From Mortierella sp. BCC40632 (Eukaryota > Mortierellomycota > Mortierellomycetes > Mortierellales > Mortierellaceae): a DNA stretch of 64,000 nucleotides. Shown in pieces: positions 1 to 13,326 of the stretch. How positions within the stretch are numbered: the stretch's first letter is position 1; each line of letters opens with the position of its first letter. The DNA is taken from positions 712,501 through 776,500 of the forward strand of contig WAEK01000020.1 of the NCBI GenBank assembly GCA_011634665.1, written 5' to 3'. The position numbers and the translations under genes were made by a program. The notes beneath the pieces are model-generated. The model was not told where the DNA came from. It saw only the letters and a list, made by a program, of their open reading frames with translations, and ran no database searches.

Positions 1-691
1 CGTACGCTTGATTTCAAAGGTGTTGGCAATGGTTGGCTCAGGGCTCTGGATTTGAGGGGAGGAAAGGTGAGGTGGGGCGAAGAAAACAACAACAACAACA
101 AAGTATTAAAAAAAATGTGTTAGATAAGAACCAGGATCAGAATGCACTAGCTGAGCGAGCCTCTCTGGTGCGCGCTCCCAATGGCTCGCCTTCCACACTA
201 CTGGTATTAAAAATAAGTGACCAAGAGCGAGAGAGCAGATCTTCGGAGCTCTTCAGAGATGGAAAAAAGAAAAAAAAAATAGTCGAGTGGGGAGAGAGAA
301 GAGGAAGTGAAGAGACAAAGACAGGGCAAGGTCCACAAGGTCAAGAGTGTGTGTATCCTCGGTAGCTTCGGGCGCTCCTTGCACAAAGGAAAAAAAGAAG
401 ACTCCGCTCCCATTAACAAGAAATGAGAAAAGGAAGGCGGCTCAAAAAAAAAAATGCATCGCGCCATCGACCGTCAATCCTGTCCTGTCCCTTTCTCCCT
501 CCTATCCCCTTGTCTTTTGATCCTGTCCGAGGAGTGCTGCTGAGAAAAAGCCTGCTGTCCGACCGATGAGGACACATACAAGCTCGATCGATGCACGGAC
601 GATAAAGATAGCTTTCCCCCACCCCCGCTGTGTCCGGGCGACTCGGCTGAGATGCATGCCGCCTCCGCACTTGCTACCCGATTGTCAATTT

Positions 692-722
<31 letters not shown>

Positions 723-2566
723 TTCTTCCCCAACAGTAGCTAGTCAGTTCAGCGAACCAATGCTGCCTCCCAGGCGCGCGTTTTGGGAACACAAGCGCAA
801 GAAGAAGGACTACCAACGAATCAGAGACAAAGACAACAGCCGCAACGGGACACGACGATCAATTAAATAAATGACAAAAAAAAAAAAAAAAAAAAAAAAA
901 AGAAAGCGCTTCTTGGGATTTGATGGCCCATGGGCCTAATATTCGATGACAGGGATGGAGGGGGCTCCTGGTCGTGAGAAAGGAGAGAGAAAAGTGTTTT
1001 GTGTTTGTTGTGCTAATATTGCATGGTCACCACGGATCCAAGATGAAGGAGCATGGTCCAAAAAAAAAAAATAAAAAAAATAAAAAAAGAGAGCTGACTG
1101 ACTGACTGACTGGGCTGGTGGGTGGTCTGGTCTACAGTCTGGACCTGTGCCAGAGCAAGAGCAAGAAAGAGATTATCATCCTTCCTCTTCCTTCCCCACC
1201 TCCCACCCCCTGCATCGCCATTGGCATCTTGGGCAATGACCAACAGCTGCTGGCTATTTTGGCCAGACCCTAAACAAACGGGCATGGAAGCTCAAGAAGA
1301 TTGAAAATGACAGACAAGGGAGAATGGAAAAACAGGGTAGCCGGTCCTCTCCCTCACTTCTGGCTCAACAAGGATTGGGTGTCCTTGTACCACCCTCTTC
1401 TTTTTTTTTTTTTTTTTTTTTTTTTCCTCACCTACTACCCGTCTGTCCCCGCCTTTGCTCTCTCGCTCCCGCTCCTTTTTTTCCGGTTGCCTACTTGGTC
1501 TTTATGTCCAAGAACCAAAAAAAGCCATTCCAATTCACCAACTTACCGTGATATCCTTCCAGAGCTTGATTGAATGGTCCAGCCCAGTTGAGGCAAGGTA
1601 CTTGCCATCAGGCGAAAAGTGCACGAACCAGCACTCATCCAAATGATAGCTGAGACGGTGCCGGACCTGGGACGGTACAAACTCTCGCAATACCGCTTGT
1701 CGATTGCTATCGAACAATTGGAGACTGTCTCTTCGTGGTGCCTGGACCGAAGACTCATTATTGCTATAGAGACTGGCCCGCGCCTGGAGTGAGAACATGG
1801 ATGCAGCCGAGGAAGAGGGGCTTTGTGGGCCTGCGCCCAAAAGATCGTATGTACTTGTGCTCGAGATGCTGTTGCTCCGTACGCTCGAACAGTATGCACA
1901 TGAGGGCAAAGAGGATGAAACCATGGCCGTGTCCTGAGGCGTGTCCGAATGGATCGTATTTGTATTCTCCTTCTCGTCCGCCATCTCGGGCACGGGGCCA
2001 AAATAGCTCGTGTACGCGCCTCCGCCGCTCTGCACACCTGGCTCGCTAAGCGCAGGTGAGAGTGGTGAAAGTGGATAGGCTTGAGAGACACGACGACTGG
2101 TGTTGCTGCCGAAGCTACCAAAAGACCCTGAACCGAGGCTCGAGATGCTTGTGATGCTCAGTGGTCGCGCACCTCCACCAGGACCGTTTCCGGCGCCGTT
2201 TCCAGCGCCGACGCCAGGCCCTGTGTAGTGTTTGCAGTGAGGAAGGTGATGCTGAGCGAGAAGGAGCTGCTGTGAATGGGAAAAGGAAGAGATGGACGAG
2301 GTTGAAGGTGAGGACGAGGAGGGAGGCGACTGGAGGTGTGTGGGTGCAAGCAGGTCCGCCAGGGCCTGGTCAATGTCTCTACCGTCGTCGTCGTCGTTGG
2401 TGTCATCAAAGGCGCGGTTGTGAAACGAAGTAGCGAGCGAGTGTGGGTTGACCTTGGGGTATCTTGACGAGGAAGAAGAGGTGGGCGTGGAGCCAAAGGC
2501 TTGGATCGATGAAGCCGAAGCCGAGGCCGAGTGCTTCCGTGGAGGCGGTGGCAGCGAGGGAGGCAT
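1..2566 (-). CDS. WD40-repeat protein, N-terminal part (cut by window edge)
   Basis: The first exon is 2566-1547 (340 codons). It encodes about 280 residues of Ser/Pro/Gly-rich low complexity and then a segment typical of a first WD40 blade (CWFVHFSPDGKYLAST, then DHSIKLWKD). It ends at a strong GTAAGT donor in phase 0. The next exon appears to begin at 45 after a CAG acceptor, also phase 0, and reads SPEPTIANTFEIKRT to the window edge, implying an intron of about 1.5 kb. The remaining blades would lie beyond position 1. I chose the start at 2566 because upstream in-frame sequence is only CT-repeat-encoded Ser/Leu. The LASTGLDHSIKLW context recalls WDR26/GID7-type proteins, but no LisH/CTLH domain is visible, so the family assignment is open. 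Seen: sequence and splice sites. Inferred: the second exon. Confidence 0.7.
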
Positions 2567-2813
2567 TGTGAGAATATGTTTTAGAGAGAAAGGGTGTGTG
2601 ATAGAGCTAGTGAGAGAGTCAGAGGAGACAGGTGTAGACGGAGATGGACGAATGGAATGAGGGAAGGATGGAATGAGCAGAGATGGAAAAGATGGTGAGT
2701 CGGAAAGAGAGAGAGAGAGAGAGGCAAAAAGAGAGAAGCAGAGAAAGAGAAAGTTGAATGTGAAGACAAAGAAAGAGTGAGAGAGTATGTGTGAGTGTGT
2801 GTGTGAGTAAGGC

Positions 2814-2820
<7 letters not shown>

Positions 2821-2848
<28 letters not shown>
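2821..2848. repeat. (AG)14 microsatellite
   Basis: Pure AG dinucleotide run upstream of the WD40 gene. On that gene's sense strand it is a CT tract. Confidence 0.95.
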
Positions 2849-2853
<5 letters not shown>

Positions 2854-3650
2854 AGAAAGAGTGCGAGTATGTGTTTGCGTTCTCGTCTCTCACTCGGTCG
2901 TGTGTGTGCGAATTAAGGTGTGGAGAGATAGAACAGAGAAAAGAGAGTGTGTGGTCAAGTGAGTCCTGCAGCCCTGCGCCATCTTTCTGCTATCCATGTC
3001 TATCGCCCATCGCCTTTCCCTGTCTTTTTTCTGCTTCCGTCTCTACCGCACAGAGCCCCGGTGCCCCAGTGGATACCGCGTCCCTCGAGTCCCTGTGTGT
3101 GCCCTGGCAGTCATCTCTCCCGAACAAACGACCGAGCAAACGAACGAATAGAAACTGGCGAGGGAGAGGGATGAAAGTCGACTGTCTCCGGTATGCAGAA
3201 TTTACCCCGATGGACCTCTGCTGCATCAACTTCCTTGTCACTGACTCCTCTGTCTCCTTGGTGGCCTGGGCATGCTGTGCAGTGCGGGGGAGAGACTTGT
3301 GTCGTGCCTTCTTGGACATGTGCATATGACATTCTCTTTTTTTTCCTGCACAAGTGTGAGAGAAAGTACGAAAAGAGAACGCGCAGGAGCGGCACATTCC
3401 GGGGGCCAACTCTCTCTTTCCTTGCTCTCCCCCTTGATCGGTTTAATCGACTGGATGGGCGTGGAGGGGTGGACGTACTCCTGCTGCCGTATTCGTCGAC
3501 GATCATTCGTCAGCAAGGGGCCGATGGGATTAAAGATCGTCCTGTGCTCTCTCGCCCCTCCCTGGCCACCTTTCATTCCTTTCTTCGTCTCATATCAGAG
3601 CAATGGGCAAGGTGCAGCAATACGATGCAGGACCACTAATATCTTCTCTT

Positions 3651-3693
<43 letters not shown>

Positions 3694-4871
3694 CGCTCGC
3701 TCTCTTGCTCGCTCTTTCTCTCCTTCTCTGGGCATGAGGATGTTTATTGTCTTTATCCAGAGTTCGGAAAGACTGCAAAAATAGTAAGCAGCAGATGACA
3801 ACAGAGAACTGCAGGAAGGGGTGAGTCTAGAAGTTGTTGGGTTGTACGCACTCCTCTTTCGTCCTCTCGTGCCATTGACACAGCAATGGTCGGGGCCCAA
3901 AGAGGAGAAGGAGGAAGAGAGGGGGGAGGAATCGTCAAGACATTGACGGTGCCCTTGGCACGCACCAATGCAAACCTTCTTTTTTTGGCTTTCGAGTCAT
4001 CTGTCCCCTTGGGACATTCCTTCCCACTGTCGGACCTGCAGCAGCAGCAGATGCTCTATATGGAGCTCTTCTTTCTTGTCTTCATTCTGCAACAGGGCTA
4101 CAAACGTACCATCACCGCACTTCTTGTCTCCTCCTCCCCTCCTCTCCCCGCGGAGAGAGCCCTGACGCAAGCCAAGCTGCGGCGACCAAAAAAGAAAAAA
4201 AAGAAAATAATAATAAAGGTCGGAACGACACAATGGACGTTTTTTACAGCAAGATAACAGATCATTACCGAGGTCAAAGTCTACTGCTGCTCTAACTGCT
4301 TCCCTGCTTGACTGCATCATGCACGCCCTGGACAAAAGAGAGAGGTAGGTTCACTCTCAGGCATCACTCTCTACTTTCTCTTCCTCTGGTCATTGGAGCA
4401 ACATCGTCCGAGCACAAGCAATCTGTTACACCCACATGCCACCTTTAGCACCGCCCAGCACCAGTCCAAATCCATACCGGAATCGGCACCGATTTGCATC
4501 TGGTGGTAATATTGATGGTGATGTTTATGCATGAGTGTTTTTTTTCCCATCACACCCTGGATGCTCGTTTCTCTTTTCTTTTTTCTTTTCACTTGACTCG
4601 TCATGTCCTCCTGCTCGCTCATTCGCATACGCAATACAGGAGATACACGCTATCTATCAATCTTCTTTATTTTTTTTTTGCCCACATGCCAGGGTCCTGG
4701 CTTGTGCTTCCAAACAGGCGTAACTCACAGGCCCTGACAGGGACTCCTGATCATCACAGGTGGGACACCAGTCCGAGACGCGGCGCATTCTCATTCCCTT
4801 GTTCGTTTTCTGGAACAACTGCCGCCGGCTCTACACCTCTGCTCTCACTACCTCCTTCCCTCTCTTTTTCC

Positions 4872-4876
<5 letters not shown>

Positions 4877-4934
<58 letters not shown>
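4877..4934. repeat. (GT)29 microsatellite
   Basis: Uninterrupted GT dinucleotide run of 58 bases in intergenic DNA. It produces spurious Cys-Val and Thr-His frames. Confidence 0.97.
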
Positions 4935-4939
<5 letters not shown>

Positions 4940-6150
4940 GTTGTGAGTTTTTTCCCCTGACCATGGATGGTCCTTCCTCTTCTTCCTCCTTTTCCTCCTT
5001 TTCCTCCCTTTTTTTCTTCTTCTCATGGTGTGATTGTTGGTTCATTTCTTTCTTTCTTTTTTTTTTTTTTTTTTCATACTTGAGCCAAGTACCTGCAAGG
5101 GGCCACCTCTTTCAGGGTCTTCTCATGATGATGCTTGCGCCCTTCTTTCATCTTCCTTTTCTTCTTGTCGATGGCTCACTCTTATTTGTGCATCTTTTTT
5201 TTTTCTTTCGATCATTGATGCTTTCCCATCAGCCGCTCTCGTTCCTGACTCGTTCGTTTCGCTCGCTTTGTCCTCTTCTTCCCTGAGAACCTCTCCCTTT
5301 TCTCCCAACAGACAATCACGCCTCGCGCATTACGCTTGCCGAGCCCCCGACCCTCTGAGTCTTTTTTTTTTTTTTTTTTTTTTTGGAGTGCAGTTCTATT
5401 TGTGTGATTGTTGTTGTTATTGTTGTTGTGGTCGTTGCTGTTGTGTCCTGTGTTCCATGTTTGCGCCTTCTCTTCCTTTCTCTCAATCTCAATCTCAATC
5501 TCTTTGTTCATTCGTCTGTCTATGCAAGGGACCGAGGACAAAAATTGGACCCTGGTTTTCTCTCTCTCTCTTTTACAAATTGTCGTGGGAAATCACTTCT
5601 CCTGCAAAACGGCCTCGGCATAGATCGGGCTCGAGGGTTTGAGCAGAAAAGAGAGGAGGGAAGGAGGAAGGGAGAGTAGAAAGAGAAAAGGAGAGGGAGG
5701 GAAATGACACCTGTCCGACAGCCTCGTTGTTTATTATTATTGTTGTTTTTTTTTTGTTCTTTCTCATGAGTGCTCCTGAGAAAGGGAGGAAGGAGTTTCG
5801 TCTTGATATCATTGAGTTTTTTTTTTTTTTTTTTCTAGTTTAAATTGGATTTCTTTTTCTTTATTTACATGGACGAATACGATATGGACAATGCAGAGGC
5901 GGATTGGTTGCAATCGTGTGCACAAGAAAAAAATGCGGCAAAATGGCTCAAGGTGGGCAAAAAAAAAAAAAAAGATTGTTGAGGCGAGGGACGGGGGGGC
6001 GAGGCTGAGGTGAAAGAAGGGCTTTTGTCCTCATTTTCGCCTCTTTCCCCTTTTTCCTCTTTTCTTTTCTTTCTCATTTTTCTTTCCTCGTCTTCTCCTT
6101 GTGCCATCTTCAACTCCACAATCCACGAAAATCTCATCCTACATTCGCGT

Positions 6151-9100
6151 CTAGACAGGATCCACAACCACATGGAATCGAGCCTCCTCATATCTTGGAG
6201 GAGTGTCTATGGCAGTAGCTACCGTACCCGAGACACTCGTCGTCCTTGACCGCTGTCGTGCTGTGACTGCATGTGTGTCGTACCGTTGATGATATGCCCT
6301 GAACCGCGCCTCCTCCTCATCATCCCCATATGTCGTCGCTACTGCCGTCGTTGTCCCTATTGTCGCAGTAACTGTACCTCCTGAGCTCGACCCTGCACCG
6401 TAGGAAAGCCCTGGAAGCCCGCTGTCTATGCCTAGCCTATCTTCATAATCCGGTGGACTATCTGTAATGGCTAATGGATGCGGCGAACCCAAGGAAATAG
6501 ATGACGATGCTGACGATGACCTTGCAGGGGATCCCAAAGACCCTGTCCTGCGATGAAGCGGTGAGAAGGCTGTGGGCGACAGAGATGCCGAGGCTGCTGC
6601 TGCTGCTGCCACCTCATGCTCGTATTGAAAGTACGAAGGAAGTTCTTCAGTCTCAACCAATAGCTCCTGTGTTTGAGGTCCACCACTGCTGCCACTCAGG
6701 GCACTATTGCTACTCCTTCCTTCAGACAAGGAGTGTCCAATTCCCGATTCGACATGTTGCCGGTGTCCATATGCTGTCGTCGCTGCTGTTGAAGACATGG
6801 CCAATGTACCAGAGACAAAGGCATCCACACCTGCAGCCAGGGCTGCAGGGTCAGCTGATCCAAGAGCCCCGTCCTCACTCCCTTCCATCATCGGATCTAC
6901 TTCGGCTCTGGCAAGTCGTTCACCCATACTTCGGTAATGGGTTTGAAGCGCCTCTGAAAAGATCTTGCATCGTTCATCAAACAATTTTTCCATCGACTGG
7001 ATCTTTTGTTTCTTGAGAAGGCGACTCTGTTTGTGGAGATCCTCGAGTGTATGGGAGAGTGTATTATACTGATCCTTGAACTTGGCTGTGTAGATGATCA
7101 GTTCACTTGACATGTTGGCAACCGTGTCAGTCTTTATCTCAGAAAGCAATCCAATGTTCTCCAGTGTTGGTACATAATTCCGTGCACTGGCCATATGGTG
7201 GTCTGCTATCTTTGTGTACGAGGGAGGTTCTATTGAATAGTTATCACAGAGTGATGAGTTCAAGGTTAGCCTTCATTCTTGCGCGCCTCTTTGTCAACCG
7301 ACTGTCGGAGTAATGTGAGGAGATAGAAGTTCCTTACTTGGTCCAAGGAACGGAACAAACTTTTTGAGTGTCTTGTTGACATCCTTGGGATTGGACGCTA
7401 CTTGTTTTTCGACGGCGTCGTTCCAAATGTCCACATACCGCCGAACTTCCTTGAACTCGCTCTTGGCGGCCTTGTGTTTATCAAAATCATCCTTGACCTT
7501 GATAATCTCGGCTGAGATCCGCTCGAGTTCCTGTTCTAGTGCGTCCTCATTTGGGTGTTCTACATTTGAAAAATGAGAAAGAGATTGGGAAGGTAGGATG
7601 AAAGTGATCAGGCGCGGGATAGTTAGGCACTTCAAGTTCTAGTCCGTCAACTCGTGCTCACATTGTTTTGTGTAGACGCATTGAACACCTACCAGGAGTC
7701 GATCCGGAAAAGATCTAATGTACACACGAAGAACGTCCCCCCCAGGAAATAGAGAACATTCGAGATTACAAGAATGAGAACGTCTTGTGAGCAAAGGCTG
7801 TTTTCTTTCCTACTCTTCGAAGCAAGGGAAAAGATGGCTCGTGACCATCGCCTTTCAACACAGTTTTAAGTCAAATTGACCTTACCTCATCGAGTAGACT
7901 CTGGAGCTCTCCTCGGCTTTCAAAGTACTGTGCAACCTGCCGAGTCAGCCCAATGTGCTAGAGTCACAAAAAAAAAAAAAAAAAAAAAAAAAAAATGAGA
8001 TGACGCTTTCAGCAAGAAGGCACTTGGTTATGCATTACAATTCGTGTATGGCCAGCATTTCAGAGTAAAGGGGGGAGCGAGGGTCTAGTACTCTCCCTCA
8101 ATAGACGTGTGTGCATCTGTGCGTCATTGAATCTGATGAAGATGTAGCCCTTTGGGGGTAAATGTACTGCCTAGCATTAAAGACTAATACCACCCAATCT
8201 GTTGTGATCGGGCATGCGTCCAAAAGTGGATAGGAAGACAAGGCAATTGCCCTGTACAAGATGCTCCCCAAAAAGGGTCCTTTTCCCCTCATTATTCAGG
8301 AATCATGCGGTCGGTTAGCGTGCATGGTGGCTCCATTTGCTTTGCTTTGCCCTTTTCTTTTTTCCTTTCTTTTTCTTTTTCTTTTTTTGTACAGCCAACC
8401 AAAGGCATAGTCTACCAGTGCAACTGCAGTGAAGACAGTGCATGTCTTGGGAGTAGGAAACATGCGACAGACCCACAAATGTAAAAAAAAAAGGGCGATG
8501 GTTGATGGTCGATGGAGACACCGTGAAGAAGAAAAAAAAAAAAAAAAAAGCGCGCAAAATGAACGAGTGGGGAAACTGCCGATAGGATGAAGAGGGTTTG
8601 ATCCGATTGGCTCCAATTTGGTTCACAAAAAGGGACCTTCACTGCCCGCTTGTCATTGTCATATGCAGGCCGACAGTAGTAAAAGCGAATAAAATAACAA
8701 GAGTGGCACGAAAAATAAAATAAAATAATATGGATGCCCTAATGTTCCGCTGGTAAAGTCTCCAGATGGTCCATGGACGCAGGGATTCGACCCGAGAGGA
8801 GGGGAGGAGGGGGGTGCATCGGCTCTGTCTCCGATCTCCCGTCATTGCTGCAAGGACTACCCTTGATCCGCAGGCTCCGAAGATCTGTCGTTGGTCTGGT
8901 CCTGAGTCCATTCCAGAGAGGAGAGACAGAGAGAGGGAGAGAAAAAGAACGAGCCACAGGGGATTGCGCAAATGTCCACATTATGGACCATGGTCCCTCT
9001 CTCCCGATCTTCCCATTCCTGTCTTCCCAACAGCTCCACAACATAGTCAACAATACCGCGCACAAACATACAAGCAAATGGGACGCTGTGCAACTGTGCC

Positions 9101-9466
9101 TGTAGTGTTCGTTATTTTTTTCTCTCTTTCTCCAAATCTTATCTCTGTCCGTTCTAATCGTGTGTTCGAATGTTTTGGCCATCCTGTTTCTCTCTTGGGA
9201 ATGAGATGAAGAGAAAAGCATAAAAGAACACTCACCAAGATCTTGGCAGCCAAGAGCTTTCCGTTGAGGGCCTCGAGCATCTCTTTTGTGGCCTGCTGTT
9301 GCGCCACCAGGGCGCTGACTTCAGACACGGCCGAATCGTCCGTCGATCCTGCTGAGGACGATCCTGACACTGTTGAGGAGACGTTGAGACTGACATGGCT
9401 TCCTTGACGCGAACCTGTCTGTGGCCGCTTTGAGATGCTCTTGCTGTGGGAACGTGGCAGTGCGAT

Positions 9467-9515
<49 letters not shown>

Positions 9516-10525
9516 GGCCGTAAGAAAGAAAGAAAGAAAGTAATGAGCGGTAGACAGTCAGTGGGCCTGGACCATGGAAGGGACACACGGGAGGGGAAGA
9601 GTAGGAGAGGAGAAGGATGGGGAAGGATGGGGCGGGGGTTGGAAGAGGGAAGGCGATGATGGGAAAAAAAGGGGTAAAAGAAGACGCGCGTGTCTGGATT
9701 ATACAATCAATCAAAATCCTGTCCGTCACTCTCTCACTCTCTCTCTCTCCTCTCTCCTCTCTCCTCTCTCCTCTCTCTTAAGAGCACAGAGCAGAACTGG
9801 ACGTTCATGGCGGCGTCGAAGATTGCGCACGAACAAAATGCCGCCAGGGCCCAATTGCCACGTAAAGAGGGTGATGAGGCGAGGGGAAAGTGAAAAGTGA
9901 GAGACAGCAAGTAGAGAGAGAGAGAAAGAAAGAAAAAAAAAAAAGTCGAGATTTCTTTTTGATTGTGTGAACCTTGAGCGTGTTTGGTTTTGCTTCGACG
10001 AGCATGTTTTGTTCGGCAGATCACATCGAAAACAAGAGAATCACTGGACCGAGAACGTTCTCTCTCTTGGCCCTTTTTTCCCGGCTCTCCTTTCTCTTCC
10101 AATAGACAAAACACATTGCACACATGCTCTTCCTCCTCTCAATTACTCTCACTTCCTGACACTTACAGCCTGCTCTGGCAGCTCTGCAGCAATGTGGTCG
10201 TCCTCTTGATCTCGGCCTCGAGTCGTTCAATCACCAGGTTATGCTTATCCAGTTGCGTCTTAAGCGGACTAAAATGTGCAATGTTTTGTGTCAAGGTCGT
10301 AAACCGGTGCTCGGCCGCCAGGATACGGTCCTGGAACGAAACTGTTGATACTGGTGTTGTCATTGGAGTAGAGGTTGCAGTCATGGTAGTGATCGTAGTT
10401 GCACCAGGAGAAGGTCTTGCCGCAGTGCGATGAGACGAATCGGCTGTTGTTGTTGTTGTGGAGGAGGATGAAGGGTCTGAGGAGGAAGTAGAAGCGATGG
10501 TTGGTGGGATTGAGGATGGAGGCAT
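6151..10525 (-). CDS. Conserved coiled-coil protein, 646 aa, unknown function
   Basis: Six exons close in phase: 10525-10167, 9443-9236, 7936-7886, 7714-7693, 7559-7338 and 7229-6151 (1941 nt). The first is preceded by a sense-strand CT tract. The first 90 or so residues are Ser/Thr/Pro-rich. A long helical, charged region follows (about residues 90-390), with IFSGSTPEHPNEDALEQE created across the 22-nt exon and then conserved-looking text such as FVPFLGPKPPSYTKIADHH assembled across a splice. The last 230 residues are Ser/Ala/Thr-rich and acidic, ending HVVVDPV. No catalytic motif, signal peptide or membrane helix is visible. The predicted coiled coil suggests a structural or scaffold role, but I do not recognise the family. 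The 22-nt exon is supported by both splice sites and by restoring phase. Confidence 0.78.
9471..9510. repeat. (AG)20 microsatellite inside an intron
   Basis: AG run inside intron 1 of the coiled-coil gene, just upstream (on the sense strand) of exon 2, where it reads as a polypyrimidine CT tract close to the acceptor. Confidence 0.9.
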
Positions 10526-10734
10526 AGCCTTTTTGTCAAGAGTTTCTTTGAATTGGCGGAGCAGCGCCGTGTGTGGGCTGAGCGAGTTTGAGCAGTGGAC
10601 AAAGAGTCGACAAGGCGAATTGAATTCGGAAGAGGGGCTAGGAAGGATACAGGTACAACGGGAGAGGACAGTGGGACGACAGAGCAAAAGGGAGGAGAGA
10701 AGGAGAGAAGGAGAGATTGAAGAGAGAGAGAAAG

Positions 10735-10771
<37 letters not shown>

Positions 10772-11970
10772 GAAAAGAGAAGATTGCTTCGCAGTTCTTC
10801 CCAGTGGAGAAAGATAATAAAAGAGACTGGGGTCTGTGGGGAGGATGCAGCGGCGACAAGTCCGTGGGGAGAAGAAGAGGTTGAAGCAAAGATGACTGTC
10901 AGGGGGAAGAGAGGGAGAGAAAGAGAGGAGAAGGGAGGATGGTCAAAAGTTCAAGGGAGAGAGAGCAGAAGAGAGCAGTGGCGAAGAGGGTACTATCGGG
11001 ACGTCCAACAGAGGCTCGCAACCGCTAAATAGACCAATGTGGTTGGAAAGTGGAAGCCGGGGCGAGAGGTGATGGGATGAGACGGACTCGGAGAGAATGG
11101 AGGATGTGTCCGGGTACACCGGGTCCAAGCATGCGCAGCGAGAGTTGAGATGGACGCCGATGCTGCTGTGATGACTCCGGGAGATGCAATGGGAATGTCA
11201 AGAAGACTAGGGCGATACGATGGAGACAAGTGAGAGAGAGAGAGAGAAAGAGAGAAAAGAAGAGGGACTGAAGGGAGAGAGTGAGAGAGTGAGAGAGAGA
11301 AAAGAGAAAAGAGGAAGAGAGAGGCAAAAAGAGGCAAAAAGAGGCGAAACTTGGCCGCATACCCGTCAGCCCGTGTCCGTGCCCCGTCCTGCCAAATAGA
11401 CCAGACAACTAAATCGATCTGCTCCTCTGACCTCAATCCCTTCTTGAGTAAAGAAGACTTGCACCGACTCTCGGTCTTCTGGATTACGTCCGTTCAAGCT
11501 ATAATGTACTTGTATTTGTTACTCTCCCGCGTTTACTAAACCTGCAGCCCAAGTTGCTGGCGCCAGTACCGAGCAAGGCACATGCGACGGCGGGAAGGAA
11601 GGAGAGCAAGAGAGTGAAGAGGCCAAAAGGCATTTTCCCCGTTAATCGTCTATCGCACCTTTCTTGGCGTGCGCGCAGGGAGAGGGAGTGAAGAAACGCC
11701 CAACGTAATGTCCGGACGAAGGGAGGTTTGGATGGCCTCAAACATTGCAGTTTCGTATAAGACCCTCGAGTGACCTGATCGACCCACGCTCTCGCTCTCC
11801 TCATGAATATTCGCGCGACAGCAAAGGAAGAGATACTTGCAGAGGAGGTGTTTTTTTTTTTTTTTACAAAGACAGGGGCCAACAATATACTTTTCTGAAT
11901 TATTTCTTCTACTCAACTTTCCCTGGCAAACAGGGTCGTTTTGACTGTTTAATGCAAACCCCATCCTGTC

Positions 11971-12004
<34 letters not shown>

Positions 12005-12089
12005 GTAGGTTCTCTCTCTCTCTTTTCGTTTTCTTTGTTACTATTCTTCTCCTCAGTAAGGGACGCATTGTCTCTGGTCATAATTGTCT
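10526..12089. other. intergenic, 5' flank of the coiled-coil gene
   Basis: Purine-rich on the + strand (AG runs near 10737-10765 and 11225-11340), so CT-rich on the sense strand of the gene at 10525. The left end of the succinyl-CoA ligase gene follows, with a poly-T run at about 11977-12004. No supported gene. Confidence 0.55.
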
Positions 12090-13285
12090 CTACACCAATC
12101 CCGCCTTCTCCATTGCAGCACGCATATGGACACCCAACTTGGCAGGACTCTGCGAAACGATGACACCCGCAGACTCTAGGGCCTTGATCTTATCTTCTGC
12201 TCCTCCTTTGCCGCCTGCAATGATGGCTCCTGCATGTCCCATCCGACGACCAGGTGGCGCTGTCCGTCCTGCAATGAACGAAACGACTGGCTTGGGCCGA
12301 TCGCGAGTCAGGTTGTACTTTTTCAAGAAATCGGCCGCCTCTTCTTCTGCACTACCGCCAATCTCACCAATCAAAATAATGCCTTCTGTATGTGTGTCGT
12401 CCAAGAACAACGTCAGACAGTCCACAAAGTTGGTTCCGTTGAAGGGATCTCCTCCAATACCAATACACAGCGATTGACCAAGTCCCACTTGTGTCGTTTG
12501 GTTCACTGCCTCGTACGTCAGGGTTCCCGATCGAGACACAATTCCTATAGAATAGAGGGAAAATATTACGAAAGGAAAAAAATGAGAAAAATCGTAAAAA
12601 AAAAAAGAGCCAATGAGATACTCAAGGAACTTGGGACTTACCAATGTTGCCAACTTTGTGAATATGGCCAGGCATGATGCCAATCTTGCAAGCGTCGGGC
12701 GCAATAATGCCAGGGCAATTGGGTCCAATCAACCGTGTCTTGTCTTGGCCCTTTAGTGCCTTGACCACCTATTATCATCATTGATCGTCAGGTATGATTT
12801 AGGCAATGGGAAGACAACTAGGGGGTTGTTCTGCAAAGATCATTTCTATGAATCATTGGTCCCAAAAGAGAATAAGAAACTTACGCGGACCATGTCTTGT
12901 TGAGGAATGCCTTCGGTGATGGCCACGACCAATGGGATTTCAGCATCAATCGCCTCCATGATTGCTCCGGCAGCCATTGGAGGAGGGACATAGATCACTG
13001 AAGCATCAGGCTTGACTTCTTTGACAGCCTCTTCCACCGAGCTGAACACTGGGAGTCCTAAATGGGTCTGGCCACCTTTGCCCGGGGACGTGCCACCGAC
13101 CATCTTGGTACCATACTCAATCGCTTGTTTCGAGTGGAATGTTCCCTAAGAGACCAAACAAATGATGCATCAGTAAGTTGGTAATAGGATAATTGTTCAA
13201 AGGTGGCTAATGCAAATGCATAATGCAGTAGAAGTCTCTGCACTCCAATGCAAACCATCATGACACGAGATACACAGGATGCACT

Positions 13286-13326
<41 letters not shown>

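Larger units (their letters stand above)
2567..6150. other. gene-poor interval, microsatellite rich
   Basis: No gene model can be supported. The right part of 2567-2900 is the presumed promoter/5' UTR of the WD40 gene (sense-strand CT tracts). The rest holds CT tracts (about 3645-3700), a (GT)29 run, several poly-T runs, and the 3' flank of the coiled-coil gene. One open frame at 3886-4257 (+) has a non-repetitive middle but no recognisable domain. Confidence 0.6.

Noticed and set aside
4754..5045. Open frames encoding Cys-Val or Thr-His runs
   Set aside because: They are produced entirely by the (GT)29 repeat and flanking low complexity.
8760..8800. GGGATTCGACCC resembling a tRNA T-arm
   Set aside because: No acceptor, D or anticodon arms can be built around it, and it lies inside an intron of the coiled-coil gene.
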